From contig NZ_JAMBOJ010000009.1 of assembly GCF_023715565.1 (NCBI RefSeq), positions 1 to 64,000 on the forward strand: DNA of 64,000 nt, written 5' to 3'. The stretch comes from Cytobacillus firmus (GTDB lineage: Bacteria; Bacillota; Bacilli; Bacillales; Cytobacillaceae). The first letter of the stretch is position 1, and each line of letters begins with the position of its first letter. The translations under genes and the position numbers were made by a program. A model generated the notes under the pieces. The model did no database searches and was not told the origin of the DNA. It saw only the letters and a program-made list of their open reading frames with translations. Positions 34,952 to 43,786 of this stretch are shown here, piece after piece.

Positions 34952-35983
34952 GTGAGCGAATTAATTAATAACCGTGAGCATCCCGATTATCATAGCCATT
35001 CTATTCATAACAACAATGAAACATCTGCTCAGCCTAAAGCGGAAGAACAGCCTGGGCATCCCGTCCATACTTTCACACGGGAGAATAAGGCAATTGATAA
35101 GCATTTGAGAGAAAATGTTAAGATTCATATTGAGGCGTTCATCCAAGATGATCACGAGCAAAATGTTTATGCACTATTGGAAGACTTCACCCTGCTCCTT
35201 GATCTTGATAAGCATTACAGCCGAAAGGAAAATTTGCTTTTTCCTTACCTGGAGAAGTACGGAATTTATGGCCCAACAAATAATATGTGGAGCATCGACG
35301 ACTTTATCAGAGATGGCATCAAGGAAGCCAAGAGCCTTCTCACCCATTACGAGGGGGACAAGCAAAAGGTCATCAATGCCGTCCGTTTCGTTTTTAATGA
35401 AGTCAGTGCCATGATTTACAGGGAGGAAAATATCCTTTTCCCAATGGCCTTAAAAAACCTTACAGAAGATGAATGGGTAAAGATTGCCCATGAAAGTGAC
35501 GATATCGGTTTCTGCCTAACCGGACCAGAAAAGGAATGGATGCCCGAACGGAAAGGGATTGACGGGAACGCCATATCGGAAGGCTACATCAAAATGGAAA
35601 CCGGCATGTTATCCTTAAAACAGCTGGAGCTGTTATTTAATCACTTGCCTGTAGATATCACCTTTATTGATCATGATGACGTAGTCCGGTATTTCTCTCA
35701 TGGCAAGGAAAGAATCTTCGCCAGGACAAAAGCCGTAATTGGGCGAACCGTTCAAAATTGCCATCCGCCCCGCAGTGTACATGTAGTGGAGGAATTGCTC
35801 AAGGACTTCAAGGAAGGACTAAAAGACTCTGAAGATTTTTGGATTAAATTCAGGGATAAATATGTTTACATCCGTTATTTCGCTGTACGGGATGATAAAG
35901 GGCTTTATATAGGTACCCTTGAATTCACACAAAACATCAATCCCATACAGGAAATCGAGGGAGAGAAAAGGATTCTTTCATAA
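34952..35983 (+). CDS. Hemerythrin-like / PAS protein of the DUF438 type
   Basis: A 343-residue cytoplasmic protein. A disordered His-rich N-terminus (HPDYHSHSIHNNNE) precedes a hemerythrin-like HHE four-helix domain (about 45-170; HLRENVKIHIEAF, HYSRKENLLFPYLEKYG, YREENILFPMA) expected to bind a diiron centre, and a PAS domain (about 225-335; LPVDITFIDHDDVVRYFSHGKERIF). Related DUF438 proteins are thought to sense oxygen or nitric oxide. The usual DUF438 module seems replaced by the His-rich tail. GTG start with AGGAGG upstream. The gene is monocistronic. Confidence 0.85.
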   Translation: MSELINNREHPDYHSHSIHNNNETSAQPKAEEQPGHPVHTFTRENKAIDKHLRENVKIHIEAFIQDDHEQNVYALLEDFTLLLDLDKHYSRKENLLFPYLEKYGIYGPTNNMWSIDDFIRDGIKEAKSLLTHYEGDKQKVINAVRFVFNEVSAMIYREENILFPMALKNLTEDEWVKIAHESDDIGFCLTGPEKEWMPERKGIDGNAISEGYIKMETGMLSLKQLELLFNHLPVDITFIDHDDVVRYFSHGKERIFARTKAVIGRTVQNCHPPRSVHVVEELLKDFKEGLKDSEDFWIKFRDKYVYIRYFAVRDDKGLYIGTLEFTQNINPIQEIEGEKRILS

Positions 35984-35985
35984 TC

Positions 35986-36023
35986 AAAAAAAGCTAAAGA
36001 GCATCACGCTCTTAGCTTTTTTT
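35986..36023. terminator. Bidirectional terminator
   Basis: AAAAAAAGCTAAAGAGC pairs with GCTCTTAGCTTTTTTT; it overlaps the 3' end of the convergent gene. Confidence 0.9.
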
Positions 36024-36821
36024 GATTTTTGATGGATTATTGACCTTGTATAAAACAGGTTCTTCGATAATGAATTCCTCATCACAGTCTTTCCCTTTAG
36101 GTAATTTCTTTTTAACTATTTTTCCATCGAATTCGAGGCTTTCACCAGGCTCAAGTTCAAATTTCTTTAACGTTTTCGAATGGGAGCACCAGCCAATCCC
36201 GACTTCAATCGATTCGTCCTTCTGAATGATAAGATCTTCAAGTATGATGACTTCATCATTGGCTTCATTGAAATGATTCCAGCTCAGGGCAAACTGCTTA
36301 ACTCTAGCTGTAAAGTGGACCTTTTCTGCCGGAAGCTCCAATGCAGGCTGTTTTTTCTTTTTTGCTTTATTGAGTGCAGGTTTATCACTTTTGCTTTTTT
36401 CCTTTGTTGCGTCCTCAGACTTCTCTGCGTCTTTTTTGGAAGATTTCTTTTCAGAAGAAGCTGAGGAGATATCCCTAAAATCAGCAGCCAGTGCCTTTCC
36501 AAAGCTTGGGGATTGCATCTCCTTAAGGTAAGCAGGATGTATGCAGCTCAGATTTCCATCCTGAAACTCGATAATAATTGTATAAAAGTCACCAGACTCT
36601 CCGTACTTCTGGTACCCTTTAACCGTTACAAGGCGCTGCTGTGTTTTTTCTTTATACCAGAATTCCTTTTTTACTTCCCTAGTAGTGGATAACCCCCATT
36701 CCCTGACTTTCTCTTCATAATGGGCATCATCCTGAAACGTTTCGAAATCACCCGCTGGAGGGAAATATGCAGTATTATTTGAGTCTTCTATATGAGGCAA
36801 AGTAATAGCCAAACCGTCCAC
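36012..36821 (-). CDS. Two-domain protein with Lys/Ser/Glu linker, unknown function
   Basis: A 269-residue soluble protein. Domain one (about 1-115, PHIEDSNNTAYFPPAGDFETF) and domain two (about 165-265, VHFTARVKQFALSWNHFNEAND onward, with beta-rich pattern and GWCSHSKTLKKFELEPGESL) are joined by a low-complexity linker rich in Lys, Ser and Glu. No signal or membrane segment. The start is GTG 36821 or TTG three codons later, both behind AAAGGATG. I do not recognise the family. It is divergent from pepF, with repeat copy D between. Confidence 0.65.
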   Translation of the reverse strand: MDGLAITLPHIEDSNNTAYFPPAGDFETFQDDAHYEEKVREWGLSTTREVKKEFWYKEKTQQRLVTVKGYQKYGESGDFYTIIIEFQDGNLSCIHPAYLKEMQSPSFGKALAADFRDISSASSEKKSSKKDAEKSEDATKEKSKSDKPALNKAKKKKQPALELPAEKVHFTARVKQFALSWNHFNEANDEVIILEDLIIQKDESIEVGIGWCSHSKTLKKFELEPGESLEFDGKIVKKKLPKGKDCDEEFIIEEPVLYKVNNPSKIKKS

Positions 36822-36923
36822 ATCCTTTCAACATTATTTTAATAGCCAAAAATGATAAAATCAAAAATGAGGAAGGGTTTTTGCGATAACTTTTGAATAT
36901 AGTTAATTATTAGTGGCTGTTTT

Positions 36924-37165
36924 TTGTAAAGTATGTTGCTTTTATTTTACCTCTGAGGTGATCTTCGCTGCGGGCAATTGATCCTCGAATCCTGACGCAT
37001 TTCCCTCGTGAGGTGGTTACTAGAGGAAGTTTATTCAATGTCCTGCGGGAAGTGAGGGATCGAGAGACCCCGCAGGTGAAGCCGAGGAGGCTTACGTTAC
37101 TCCCCGTGGGTTCGCTGCGTGCCTGATGCAAAAATCAACGGGCTGAATTCGATGACATAAAAAAA
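36924..37165 (+). repeat. Dispersed intergenic repeat, divergent copy D
   Basis: Clearly related to copies A-C by order of blocks: GTAAAGTATGTTGCT, GATCCTCGAA, TTTATTCAATGTCCTGCGG, GAGACCCCGCAGG, GAGGAGGCTTAC, CCCCGTGGGTTCGCTG, ATCAACGGGC. Many substitutions have destroyed the GGTGAG/CTCACC core pairing. It ends about 25 bases before pepF. Confidence 0.65.
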
Positions 37166-37190
37166 TGTTTGCTGTAAAGGAGTCTATAAG

Positions 37191-38978
37191 ATGAAGACAT
37201 ACAAAGACAGAAATGACATTCCCCTGAATGAAAAATGGAATCTGGAAGATATATACCCAAGCTTGGAGAAATGGGAAGAAGATTACAGGCAGATTGAACA
37301 ACTCGCCGATAAGCTGAAAACCTTTGACGGACAAATCCATGATGGTCATTCTCTTTATCAATACCTCGAAAAAAAAGAAAAGCTTTCTTACATATTTAAT
37401 AAGCTGTATGCCTATGCGATGCTGAAAACCGATGAAGACACACGCGTAGCAGATTCGCAGGCGTATGTAGATAGGGCAAAGCAATTAAGCGTTAAAGTCA
37501 GTTCTTCGACATCCTTTTTTATGCCTTACCTCTTAAGCCTGGATGAAGAAACCCTAAAAGCCTATATTGCTGAAGAAAAGGGCCTGAAATATTTTGAAGA
37601 AGATCTGCTCGAATCCTTCCGTTATAAGCCGCACGTTCTAAATAAGGACAAGGAAGAAGTTCTATCCCATCTCGGTGAAGCACTTTCCGTTCCCAGCCAT
37701 ACTTTTGGAATGATTAATAATGCAGATATAAAATTTGGCGATGTAACAAAAGAAGATGGCGAGAAGATTGAATTGACACGGGGCATGTATGCGAAAATTA
37801 TGGAAGAAGAAGACCGGGAAAAGAGGAAAGAAGCCTATAAGGCTTATTACCAGCCTTATGTGCAGCTGAAAAACTCCATTGCTTCCACCCTTTCTGCCGC
37901 AATAAAAAACAATGTCACCATGGCCAAAATCCGCAATTATCCTTCAGCACTTGAAAAAGGACTATTCGGTGATCAGGTGCCAAAGGAAGTGTATGTAAAC
38001 CTAATTGAAACGACTAAAAAGAATATCCGGGCTATGCATCAGTATACCGCAATCCGTAAGGAACAATTAAGCGTTGACGAGCTGAGGCAATATGATTTAA
38101 GTGTTCCTTTAGTAAAGGGTGTTAAACCAGAAATTTCCTATGAAGAAGCTTATGACACAATGTGTAAAGCGCTCCAGCCTCTTGGGCATGATTATATTTC
38201 TATTCTGAAGGAATTTAAGTCTGGACGCTATATTGATGTGCGTGAAACTCCAGGGAAGCGGTCAGGTGCTTATAATCTCGGCATTTATGGAGTTCATCCA
38301 TATATCCTTCTGAATCACCGGGATGATCTGGACAGCCTCTTTACACTTGCTCATGAATGCGGGCATGGTGTCCACAGTAAACTGAGCTCACAGCATCAGC
38401 CGCAGATCACAGCCCGATATAGCATCTTTGTGGCGGAAGTGGCTTCAACAGTCAATGAAGTGCTCCTGATTCATTATTTGCTAAACACGGAAAAGGATAA
38501 AGACGTCCGCAGGCATCTGCTTAATCATTTTATTGATCAGTTTAAAGGTACCTTTTTCACTCAAGTCATGTTTGCTGAGTTTGAGATGAAAACCCATGAG
38601 TTAGCAGAAAAAGGAGAACCGCTTAACGCCGAAGTATTCAGCAGGATTTATGAACGATTATTCCGTGAATATAATGGGGATGAAATTGTTTTTGATGAAG
38701 AAGTAAAATTCGGCTGGGCAAGGATCCCTCATTTTTACCGCCCATTTTATGTTTATAAATACGCTACCGGATTTGCGTCTGCCATTCATTTAGCAGCGAA
38801 AATTCTTGAAGGGGACAAAGAAACACTTCATAGCTATCTGGAGTTCTTAAAAAGCGGAAGCTCTGATTATCCGCTGGAACTGTTAAAGAAGACCGGAGTG
38901 GATCTGACTTCTCCATATCCAATTGAAAACTCACTTCAGAAATTCAAAGAGCTTGTCGAAGAATTTGGAAACCAATAG
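37191..38978 (+). CDS. pepF: Oligoendopeptidase F
   Basis: A 595-residue cytoplasmic zinc metallopeptidase of family M3B that cuts short peptides. The zinc motif is HECGH (His388, Glu389, His392) with the downstream Glu in VAEVASTVNE. Length is typical for PepF (about 600). Other family segments are ARIPHFYRPFYVYKYATG and the N-terminal NEKWNLEDIYPS. AAAGGAG precedes the ATG. In B. subtilis overproduction of PepF inhibits sporulation through peptide degradation. It is a single gene with a terminator. Confidence 0.94.
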   Translation: MKTYKDRNDIPLNEKWNLEDIYPSLEKWEEDYRQIEQLADKLKTFDGQIHDGHSLYQYLEKKEKLSYIFNKLYAYAMLKTDEDTRVADSQAYVDRAKQLSVKVSSSTSFFMPYLLSLDEETLKAYIAEEKGLKYFEEDLLESFRYKPHVLNKDKEEVLSHLGEALSVPSHTFGMINNADIKFGDVTKEDGEKIELTRGMYAKIMEEEDREKRKEAYKAYYQPYVQLKNSIASTLSAAIKNNVTMAKIRNYPSALEKGLFGDQVPKEVYVNLIETTKKNIRAMHQYTAIRKEQLSVDELRQYDLSVPLVKGVKPEISYEEAYDTMCKALQPLGHDYISILKEFKSGRYIDVRETPGKRSGAYNLGIYGVHPYILLNHRDDLDSLFTLAHECGHGVHSKLSSQHQPQITARYSIFVAEVASTVNEVLLIHYLLNTEKDKDVRRHLLNHFIDQFKGTFFTQVMFAEFEMKTHELAEKGEPLNAEVFSRIYERLFREYNGDEIVFDEEVKFGWARIPHFYRPFYVYKYATGFASAIHLAAKILEGDKETLHSYLEFLKSGSSDYPLELLKKTGVDLTSPYPIENSLQKFKELVEEFGNQ

Positions 38979-38985
38979 AGAATGG

Positions 38986-39016
38986 GCCTGTTTCTTAATA
39001 TAGAAACAGGCTTTTT
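38986..39016 (+). terminator. Intrinsic terminator of pepF
   Basis: GCCTGTTTC pairs with GAAACAGGC around TTAATATA, followed by TTTTT. Confidence 0.9.
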
Positions 39017-39122
39017 ACTGTTATAAATAAAAGTGCAGCATGCTGAAATACATTAATGGACAGGATGAAATATTCCTGCAATAATTGATGCAAACTTTAA
39101 TTAAAACGAAGAAAGAGCAAAT

Positions 39123-40160
39123 ATGAGTGTGAAGGATGAAAGGATGAAAGTACTTCTGGCAAGTCCGAATTTTCACCAGGCAAGAGGAAACACAGTTACC
39201 GTTCAGCGAATATCCGAAAACCTTAACAAGCTGGGCATTGAGACTGAAATTATCAATATGACAGACAGCTGCAAATTATCAAGACTGCCAAAAGCTGATA
39301 TTGTGCATGGCTTTAACGCTTATCGGTTTGGTCAATTTATGAAGGGGCTTGGTGAAAAACCTGAAAGATATGTCGTAACCATGACCGGCACTGATTTAAA
39401 TATCGACCTTCATGATCCGGAAAAGAAAGCTGAAGTCAGTCAAACTATTATCAATGCCGAAGCTATTCATGTATTTGATAAAGAAGCTAAGCTTCTCCTC
39501 GCAGGTGAAATACCTGAAGCAAAAGATAAAATCAGCGTTATCCATCAGGGCACTGTAATATTTTCTGAAACAGGAGCGGATTATCAAAGAGAACACGGGA
39601 CTTTTGTATTTCTGCTGCCGGCAGGAATCCGCAAGGTGAAGAATATTCCTTTTGCTATTGAAAATCTTAAGGTGCTATATGAAAGGAATCCCAGCATCCG
39701 TCTTTGGCTGGCGGGTCCTGTTATTGAAGAAGAAGAGGGAAATATCGTAAGGACCCTTACTAAAAGACATAAAGAATGGGTTCAATATTTTGGCCAGATT
39801 CCTCATCATCATATGGGAGAACTATACAGGCGAGCGGATGCTGTATTGAACACATCCCATTCTGAAGGTCAGCCTGCCGCCATTCTAGAAGCAATGGGGT
39901 ATAGCCTTCCAGTTCTTGCAGCCAATAACCTGGGCAACCGAAATATTATTTCACATCAGAAAACCGGTTTAATCTATAGTAACACGGTCGAATTTCTTGA
40001 TAATGCAGACAAACTAGTGAATAATAACAAATTGAGGATTAAATTGGGGCATGCTGCCAAATTCTACGTGGAGGGCAGTCATTCTTCGGAATTTGAAGCC
40101 AAAACACTTCAGAAAATTTACGAAACCATCTTAGCAAAACCCCAAGTATATATTGAGTAG
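39123..40160 (+). CDS. GT4-type glycosyltransferase resembling selenosugar synthase SenB
   Basis: A 345-residue GT-B glycosyltransferase. The N-terminus VLLASPNFHQARGNTVTVQR, the VVTMTGTDLNIDL segment, VIHQG, the AGIRKVKNIPFAIEN strand-loop and the donor-site SEGQPAAILEAMGYSLPVLA follow, as I recall it, the pattern of SenB (TIGR04348), which joins selenophosphate to a UDP-sugar to make a selenosugar in selenoneine biosynthesis. SenB partners SenC, a SelD homologue; here selD starts 16 bases after the stop, so the two are cotranscribed. No SenA gene is in the window. The start could be ATG 39123 or ATG 39144. It may instead act on an ordinary acceptor; the SenB reading is inference from similarity plus context. 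Confidence 0.75.
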   Translation: MSVKDERMKVLLASPNFHQARGNTVTVQRISENLNKLGIETEIINMTDSCKLSRLPKADIVHGFNAYRFGQFMKGLGEKPERYVVTMTGTDLNIDLHDPEKKAEVSQTIINAEAIHVFDKEAKLLLAGEIPEAKDKISVIHQGTVIFSETGADYQREHGTFVFLLPAGIRKVKNIPFAIENLKVLYERNPSIRLWLAGPVIEEEEGNIVRTLTKRHKEWVQYFGQIPHHHMGELYRRADAVLNTSHSEGQPAAILEAMGYSLPVLAANNLGNRNIISHQKTGLIYSNTVEFLDNADKLVNNNKLRIKLGHAAKFYVEGSHSSEFEAKTLQKIYETILAKPQVYIE

Positions 40161-40176
40161 GCAAGGAGGGAGAAAT

Positions 40177-41226
40177 ATGTCGAGAGAAGAAATCGTAAAA
40201 CTGACTTCTTTATCAACTAAAGGCGGCTGAGGATGCAAAATTGGTCCTGAGGACCTGGCGCAGGTTCTGCGTCATTTGCCAAAGTCTGTACCTGACCCCA
40301 ACCTCCTGGTAGGATTGGATACATCAGATGATGCAGGCGTATATAAAATAAATGATGAAACTGCCCTTGTGCAGACACTGGATTTCTTCACTCCAATCGT
40401 TGACGATCCGTACATGTTCGGCCAAATCGCCGCAGCCAATTCGCTGAGTGATATTTACGCTATGGGCGGCAAGCCTATAACTGTCATGAATATTGTAGGG
40501 TTCCCTATCAGCAAATTGGATAAAGGCATACTTGCAGACATTCTGGCTGGCGCATCCGATAAAGTAAAAGAATCAGGTGCAGTTTTAGTAGGGGGGCACT
40601 CCATTGACGACCAGGAGCCAAAATTCGGCTTATCTGTTACTGGAACCGTGCATCCTGAACGGGTGAGAACCAATGCTTCGGCCAAGCCTGGTGACAAGCT
40701 GATTTTAACCAAACCGATTGGTGTAGGCATCCTGACTCAAGCGATAAAAAGGGATATGCTGCATCAGGAAGGAATTGACCGAGTGATGGAAGTCATGGCT
40801 GCTTTAAATAAAGAGGCAGCAGAGGCTATGGATAACTATCAGGTTAATGCCTGCACAGATATTACCGGTTTTGGACTTCTTGGACATGCCATGGAGATTG
40901 CGGAAGGAAGCGGCACAGGGATAACGATTGAAAGAAGTGCTGTCCCAGTCCTCCCAAAAACAAGAGAGCTTGCTGAACAGAACATTATTCCCGGCGGTTC
41001 TAAAAAGAATCATAAGTGGCTATCCGGACGAATTCAATACGAAAATATTGATGATGTTGACCAAGTGATTCTTTGTGATGCTATAACATCAGGAGGACTT
41101 TTAATAACCGTTCCTGAATCAGAAGCTGAACCACTCCTGAATGACCTTAAGGCAAAAGGAGTTGAATGGGCTTCCATCATCGGGACAGTCACAGATCAGA
41201 ATCCCGGAAAGATTACGGTGATCTAA
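40177..41226 (+). CDS. selD: Selenophosphate synthetase, itself a selenoprotein (in-frame TGA)
   Basis: A 349-residue SelD that makes selenophosphate from selenide and ATP. Read from ATG 40177, behind GCAAGGAGGG, the frame gives MSREEIVKLTSLSTKGG, then TGA at 40228-40230 (codon 18), then GCKIGPEDL. In E. coli SelD the matching motif is GCGCK with catalytic Cys17, so the TGA falls on the catalytic residue and encodes selenocysteine. The rest is canonical (DDAGVYKI, GGHSIDDQEPKFGL, DITGFGLLGHAMEIAEG). A start after the TGA would lose the active site. A SECIS-like hairpin follows. It lies 16 bases behind the SenB-like gene. Confidence 0.93.
40243..40255 (+). promoter_or_regulatory. Candidate bacterial SECIS hairpin of selD
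   Basis: GGTCC (40243-40247), loop TGA, GGACC (40251-40255). The stem begins 12 bases after the TGA, close to the 11 bases known for E. coli fdhF, so SelB could bind here. Confidence 0.6.
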
Positions 41227-41252
41227 AAAGGACTCGAACAGAGTCCTTTTTT
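41225..41252 (+). terminator. Intrinsic terminator after selD
   Basis: AAAAAGGACTC pairs with GAGTCCTTTTT. It overlaps the selD stop and leaves only 39 bases before phnD. Confidence 0.85.
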
Positions 41253-41291
41253 ACCTTTACTAACAAACAAAATAAATAAGGAAGTGCTAAC

Positions 41292-42194
41292 ATGAAAAAA
41301 TTCTTAATGCTCTTAACTATCTTTTCACTGCTGCTTTTATCAGCGTGCAGCGGAAATGAAAAAGATAACACAGATAAAAATGGAAAAGATCAATCGAAAG
41401 AAAAGTTTACCATTGGTGTCATACCTGTTCAAACAGAGGGATCGATGGAAGCTGCCATGGAAAAACTGCAGTCAACCTTATCCGAAAAACTCGATCGGGA
41501 AGTAGCTGTAGAAGTTTATCCGGATTATAACGGTGTGGTGGAAGCCATGAACTACGATAAAATTGATATGGCTTATTTCGGCCCGTTAACATATGTAGTT
41601 GCCCATGAGAAAAGCGGAGCAAAAGCCATCATTACACAGCTGATTGATGGAGAGCCATTCTATTACTCATATATCATCACCCACAAAGACAATCCTTGGA
41701 ATTCACTTGAAGATTTATTGAAAAACAGCAGTGAAACGGATTTTGCCTTCGGTGATATCAATTCGACTTCAGCATCTCTTATCCCTGCCATGGAACTGAA
41801 GAACCGCAAAGTCTATAAATCAGAGAATGATCACAGCTTTAAAAGCGTACGTTTTACCGGCTCACACGATGCTACTGCATTGGCAGTTCAAAATAAACAG
41901 GTGGATGCAGGTGCAGTCGACAGCGCCATTTACAACCAATTAGTGGATTCAGGAAAAGTTGACGGAGATCAAATTAAAACGATCTGGAAATCAGAAAAGC
42001 TTTTCCAATACCCTTGGGCTGTACATGAAAATACTGATGAAGAAACAATTAAAGCACTAAAAGAAGCGTTTCTTGCAATTGAAGATCCGGAAATTCTGGA
42101 TGCATTCGGAGCAAGCGGATTTACAGAAGCAAGCAACAAAGATTATGAAAGCATCCGCGAGGCTGCCCTAAAAGAGGGACTTATTAAAGAATAG
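41292..42194 (+). CDS. PhnD-like substrate-binding lipoprotein
   Basis: A 300-residue solute-binding protein with a lipoprotein signal (lipobox LLSACSG, Cys19) followed by a charged linker. The mature part matches the phosphonate/phosphite-binding PhnD group: FTIGVIPVQTEGSMEAAMEKL, MAYFGPLTYVVAHEKSGA and FGDINSTSASLIPAMEL, where the Tyr and the Ser/Thr loop contact the oxyanion. Such proteins bind phosphonate, phosphite, hypophosphite or other oxyanions. Its neighbours are the permease and ATPase. Location after selD raises the possibility of a selenium compound as ligand, which is inference. Confidence 0.88.
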   Translation: MKKFLMLLTIFSLLLLSACSGNEKDNTDKNGKDQSKEKFTIGVIPVQTEGSMEAAMEKLQSTLSEKLDREVAVEVYPDYNGVVEAMNYDKIDMAYFGPLTYVVAHEKSGAKAIITQLIDGEPFYYSYIITHKDNPWNSLEDLLKNSSETDFAFGDINSTSASLIPAMELKNRKVYKSENDHSFKSVRFTGSHDATALAVQNKQVDAGAVDSAIYNQLVDSGKVDGDQIKTIWKSEKLFQYPWAVHENTDEETIKALKEAFLAIEDPEILDAFGASGFTEASNKDYESIREAALKEGLIKE

Positions 42195-42205
42195 GGCTGA
42201 TAAGA

Positions 42206-42961
42206 TTGTGGTTTAAAAAACGCAGCATAGTAACATATTTGATGTTGGTTTTATTTGTTTATCTAAGCATGAGGCTAACGGAATTCGATTTATCGAAATT
42301 CAAGGACTTCCGAAATATGATAGATTTTCTGTCCCATTGGTTCCCGATGGATTTTTCTCTCCTTCCAAGGATCCTTGAAGACAGTCTGGAAACCTTGGCT
42401 ATGGCTTTTCTGGGAAGCTTTTTCGGTCTTATTATCGGGCTTCCCTTAAGCTTTATGGCCGCTAAAAACACAGCCGGCTCAAAATATATTTACCATATAA
42501 CAAGAGTGGGCCTCAGCTTTGTCCGCTCTATTCCTGAAATTGTTTTTGGTTTGATTCTGTTGACGGCTCTTGGACTCGGTCCTTTTCCGGCTGTCCTGGC
42601 CATTATGTTTCATAATATTGGAGTACTGGGGAAACTGGTTTCAGAGCTCATTGAAGCCTCCGATCCAGGCCCTCAGGAGGCCATGAAGGCGGTTGGGGCA
42701 AAAAGCTGGTTTGCTTCCCTGTTCAGCATCCTGCCTCAAATATGGCCTAATGTATTATCAAATTACTTTTACCGGTTTGAGGTTGCAATAAGAACTTCCC
42801 TAATCTTAGGCTTCATTGGCGGGGGAGGAATCGGCCAAAGGCTTTTTAATGATTTTAAAACCTTCCAGTACAGTTCCGTTTCGCTCGATGTCCTGGTCAT
42901 TATGGTCATTGTTATTCTAGTGGACCTTTTCGGAAGCTATGTCAGAAACCGAGTGATATAA
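42206..42961 (+). CDS. PhnE-like ABC transporter permease
   Basis: A 251-residue integral membrane permease with about six helices. The ATPase-coupling EAA loop is visible as IEASDPGPQEAMKAVGAKSW, and the C-terminal GFIGGGGIGQRLFNDF is typical of the PhnE family. The start is TTG 42206 with a weak site (AGGGCTGAT) that overlaps the end region of phnD, 11 bases away, so it is translationally linked. It forms the channel for the PhnD/PhnC-type system. Confidence 0.9.
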   Translation: MWFKKRSIVTYLMLVLFVYLSMRLTEFDLSKFKDFRNMIDFLSHWFPMDFSLLPRILEDSLETLAMAFLGSFFGLIIGLPLSFMAAKNTAGSKYIYHITRVGLSFVRSIPEIVFGLILLTALGLGPFPAVLAIMFHNIGVLGKLVSELIEASDPGPQEAMKAVGAKSWFASLFSILPQIWPNVLSNYFYRFEVAIRTSLILGFIGGGGIGQRLFNDFKTFQYSSVSLDVLVIMVIVILVDLFGSYVRNRVI

Positions 42962-42973
42962 AGGAGGCAGGAA

Positions 42974-43786
42974 ATGCTTGAGATTCGAACTATAACTGTC
43001 CGTTATCCCGGCATGAAGCATAACGCGCTTAATTCAATAAATCTGACGATACACCCTGGAGATTTTGTTTGTGTGCTGGGTAAAAGCGGTGCCGGAAAAT
43101 CCACTCTGATCCGCTGTTTAAATGGTCTCCAGACACCTTCATCAGGGGAAATCATCCGGGATGGCCAATCTTTTGCCGAACTTAGTGATGAACAGCTACG
43201 GAAAATCCGCAGGGAGATGGGAATGATCTTTCAGCATTTTAATTTAGTTCCCAGATTGACTGTCCTGCAAAATGTCCTGACAGGCATGTTCGGCTACAGA
43301 AGCAGCTTTAAGAACCTCATTGGATGGTTTAAGGAGGAAGAAAAGGCACGGGCTAACCAAGTCATTGCAGAAGTTGGCTTAACAGAGTTTGCCGAACGCA
43401 GGGTTGAACAGCTTAGCGGAGGGCAGAAACAGAGAGTTGGTATTGCAAGAGCGCTCCTTCAAAACCCAAGGTTCCTGCTGGGAGACGAGCCTGTTGCCAG
43501 CCTGGATCCCGGAACTTCAGACCGGATCTTCAGCCTCCTGAAAGAGATGCATGATCGGCATGGCCTTCAAACCATCATTAACGTCCATGATGTTCAATTG
43601 GCTAAACGCTATGCGACCAGGATTATTGCCTTAAAAGATGGTGAAGTTGTTTTTGATGGCAAACCAGAGCAGTTTACAGATGATATGTATGTATTTACTT
43701 ATGATGCAGAAAGTTATTACGGAAAATCATATATCCCATCAACTAAAGAAGAGGGGGGAGAAGAATGGCCAATTGTCCATGAGTAG
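42974..43786 (+). CDS. PhnC-like ABC transporter ATPase
   Basis: A 270-residue ATPase: Walker A GKSGAGKST, Q-loop FQHFNLVPRLTV, signature LSGGQKQRVGIARAL, Walker B LLGDEPVASLD and switch His in NVHDVQ. This is the PhnC pattern. AAAGGAGGCAGG precedes the ATG. Its C-terminal codons (EEGGEEWPIVHE) double as a strong ribosome site, GAGGGGGGAG, for an ATG at 43765, and its TAG (43784-43786) overlaps the following reading frame, so the next gene is tightly coupled. Confidence 0.92.
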   Translation: MLEIRTITVRYPGMKHNALNSINLTIHPGDFVCVLGKSGAGKSTLIRCLNGLQTPSSGEIIRDGQSFAELSDEQLRKIRREMGMIFQHFNLVPRLTVLQNVLTGMFGYRSSFKNLIGWFKEEEKARANQVIAEVGLTEFAERRVEQLSGGQKQRVGIARALLQNPRFLLGDEPVASLDPGTSDRIFSLLKEMHDRHGLQTIINVHDVQLAKRYATRIIALKDGEVVFDGKPEQFTDDMYVFTYDAESYYGKSYIPSTKEEGGEEWPIVHE

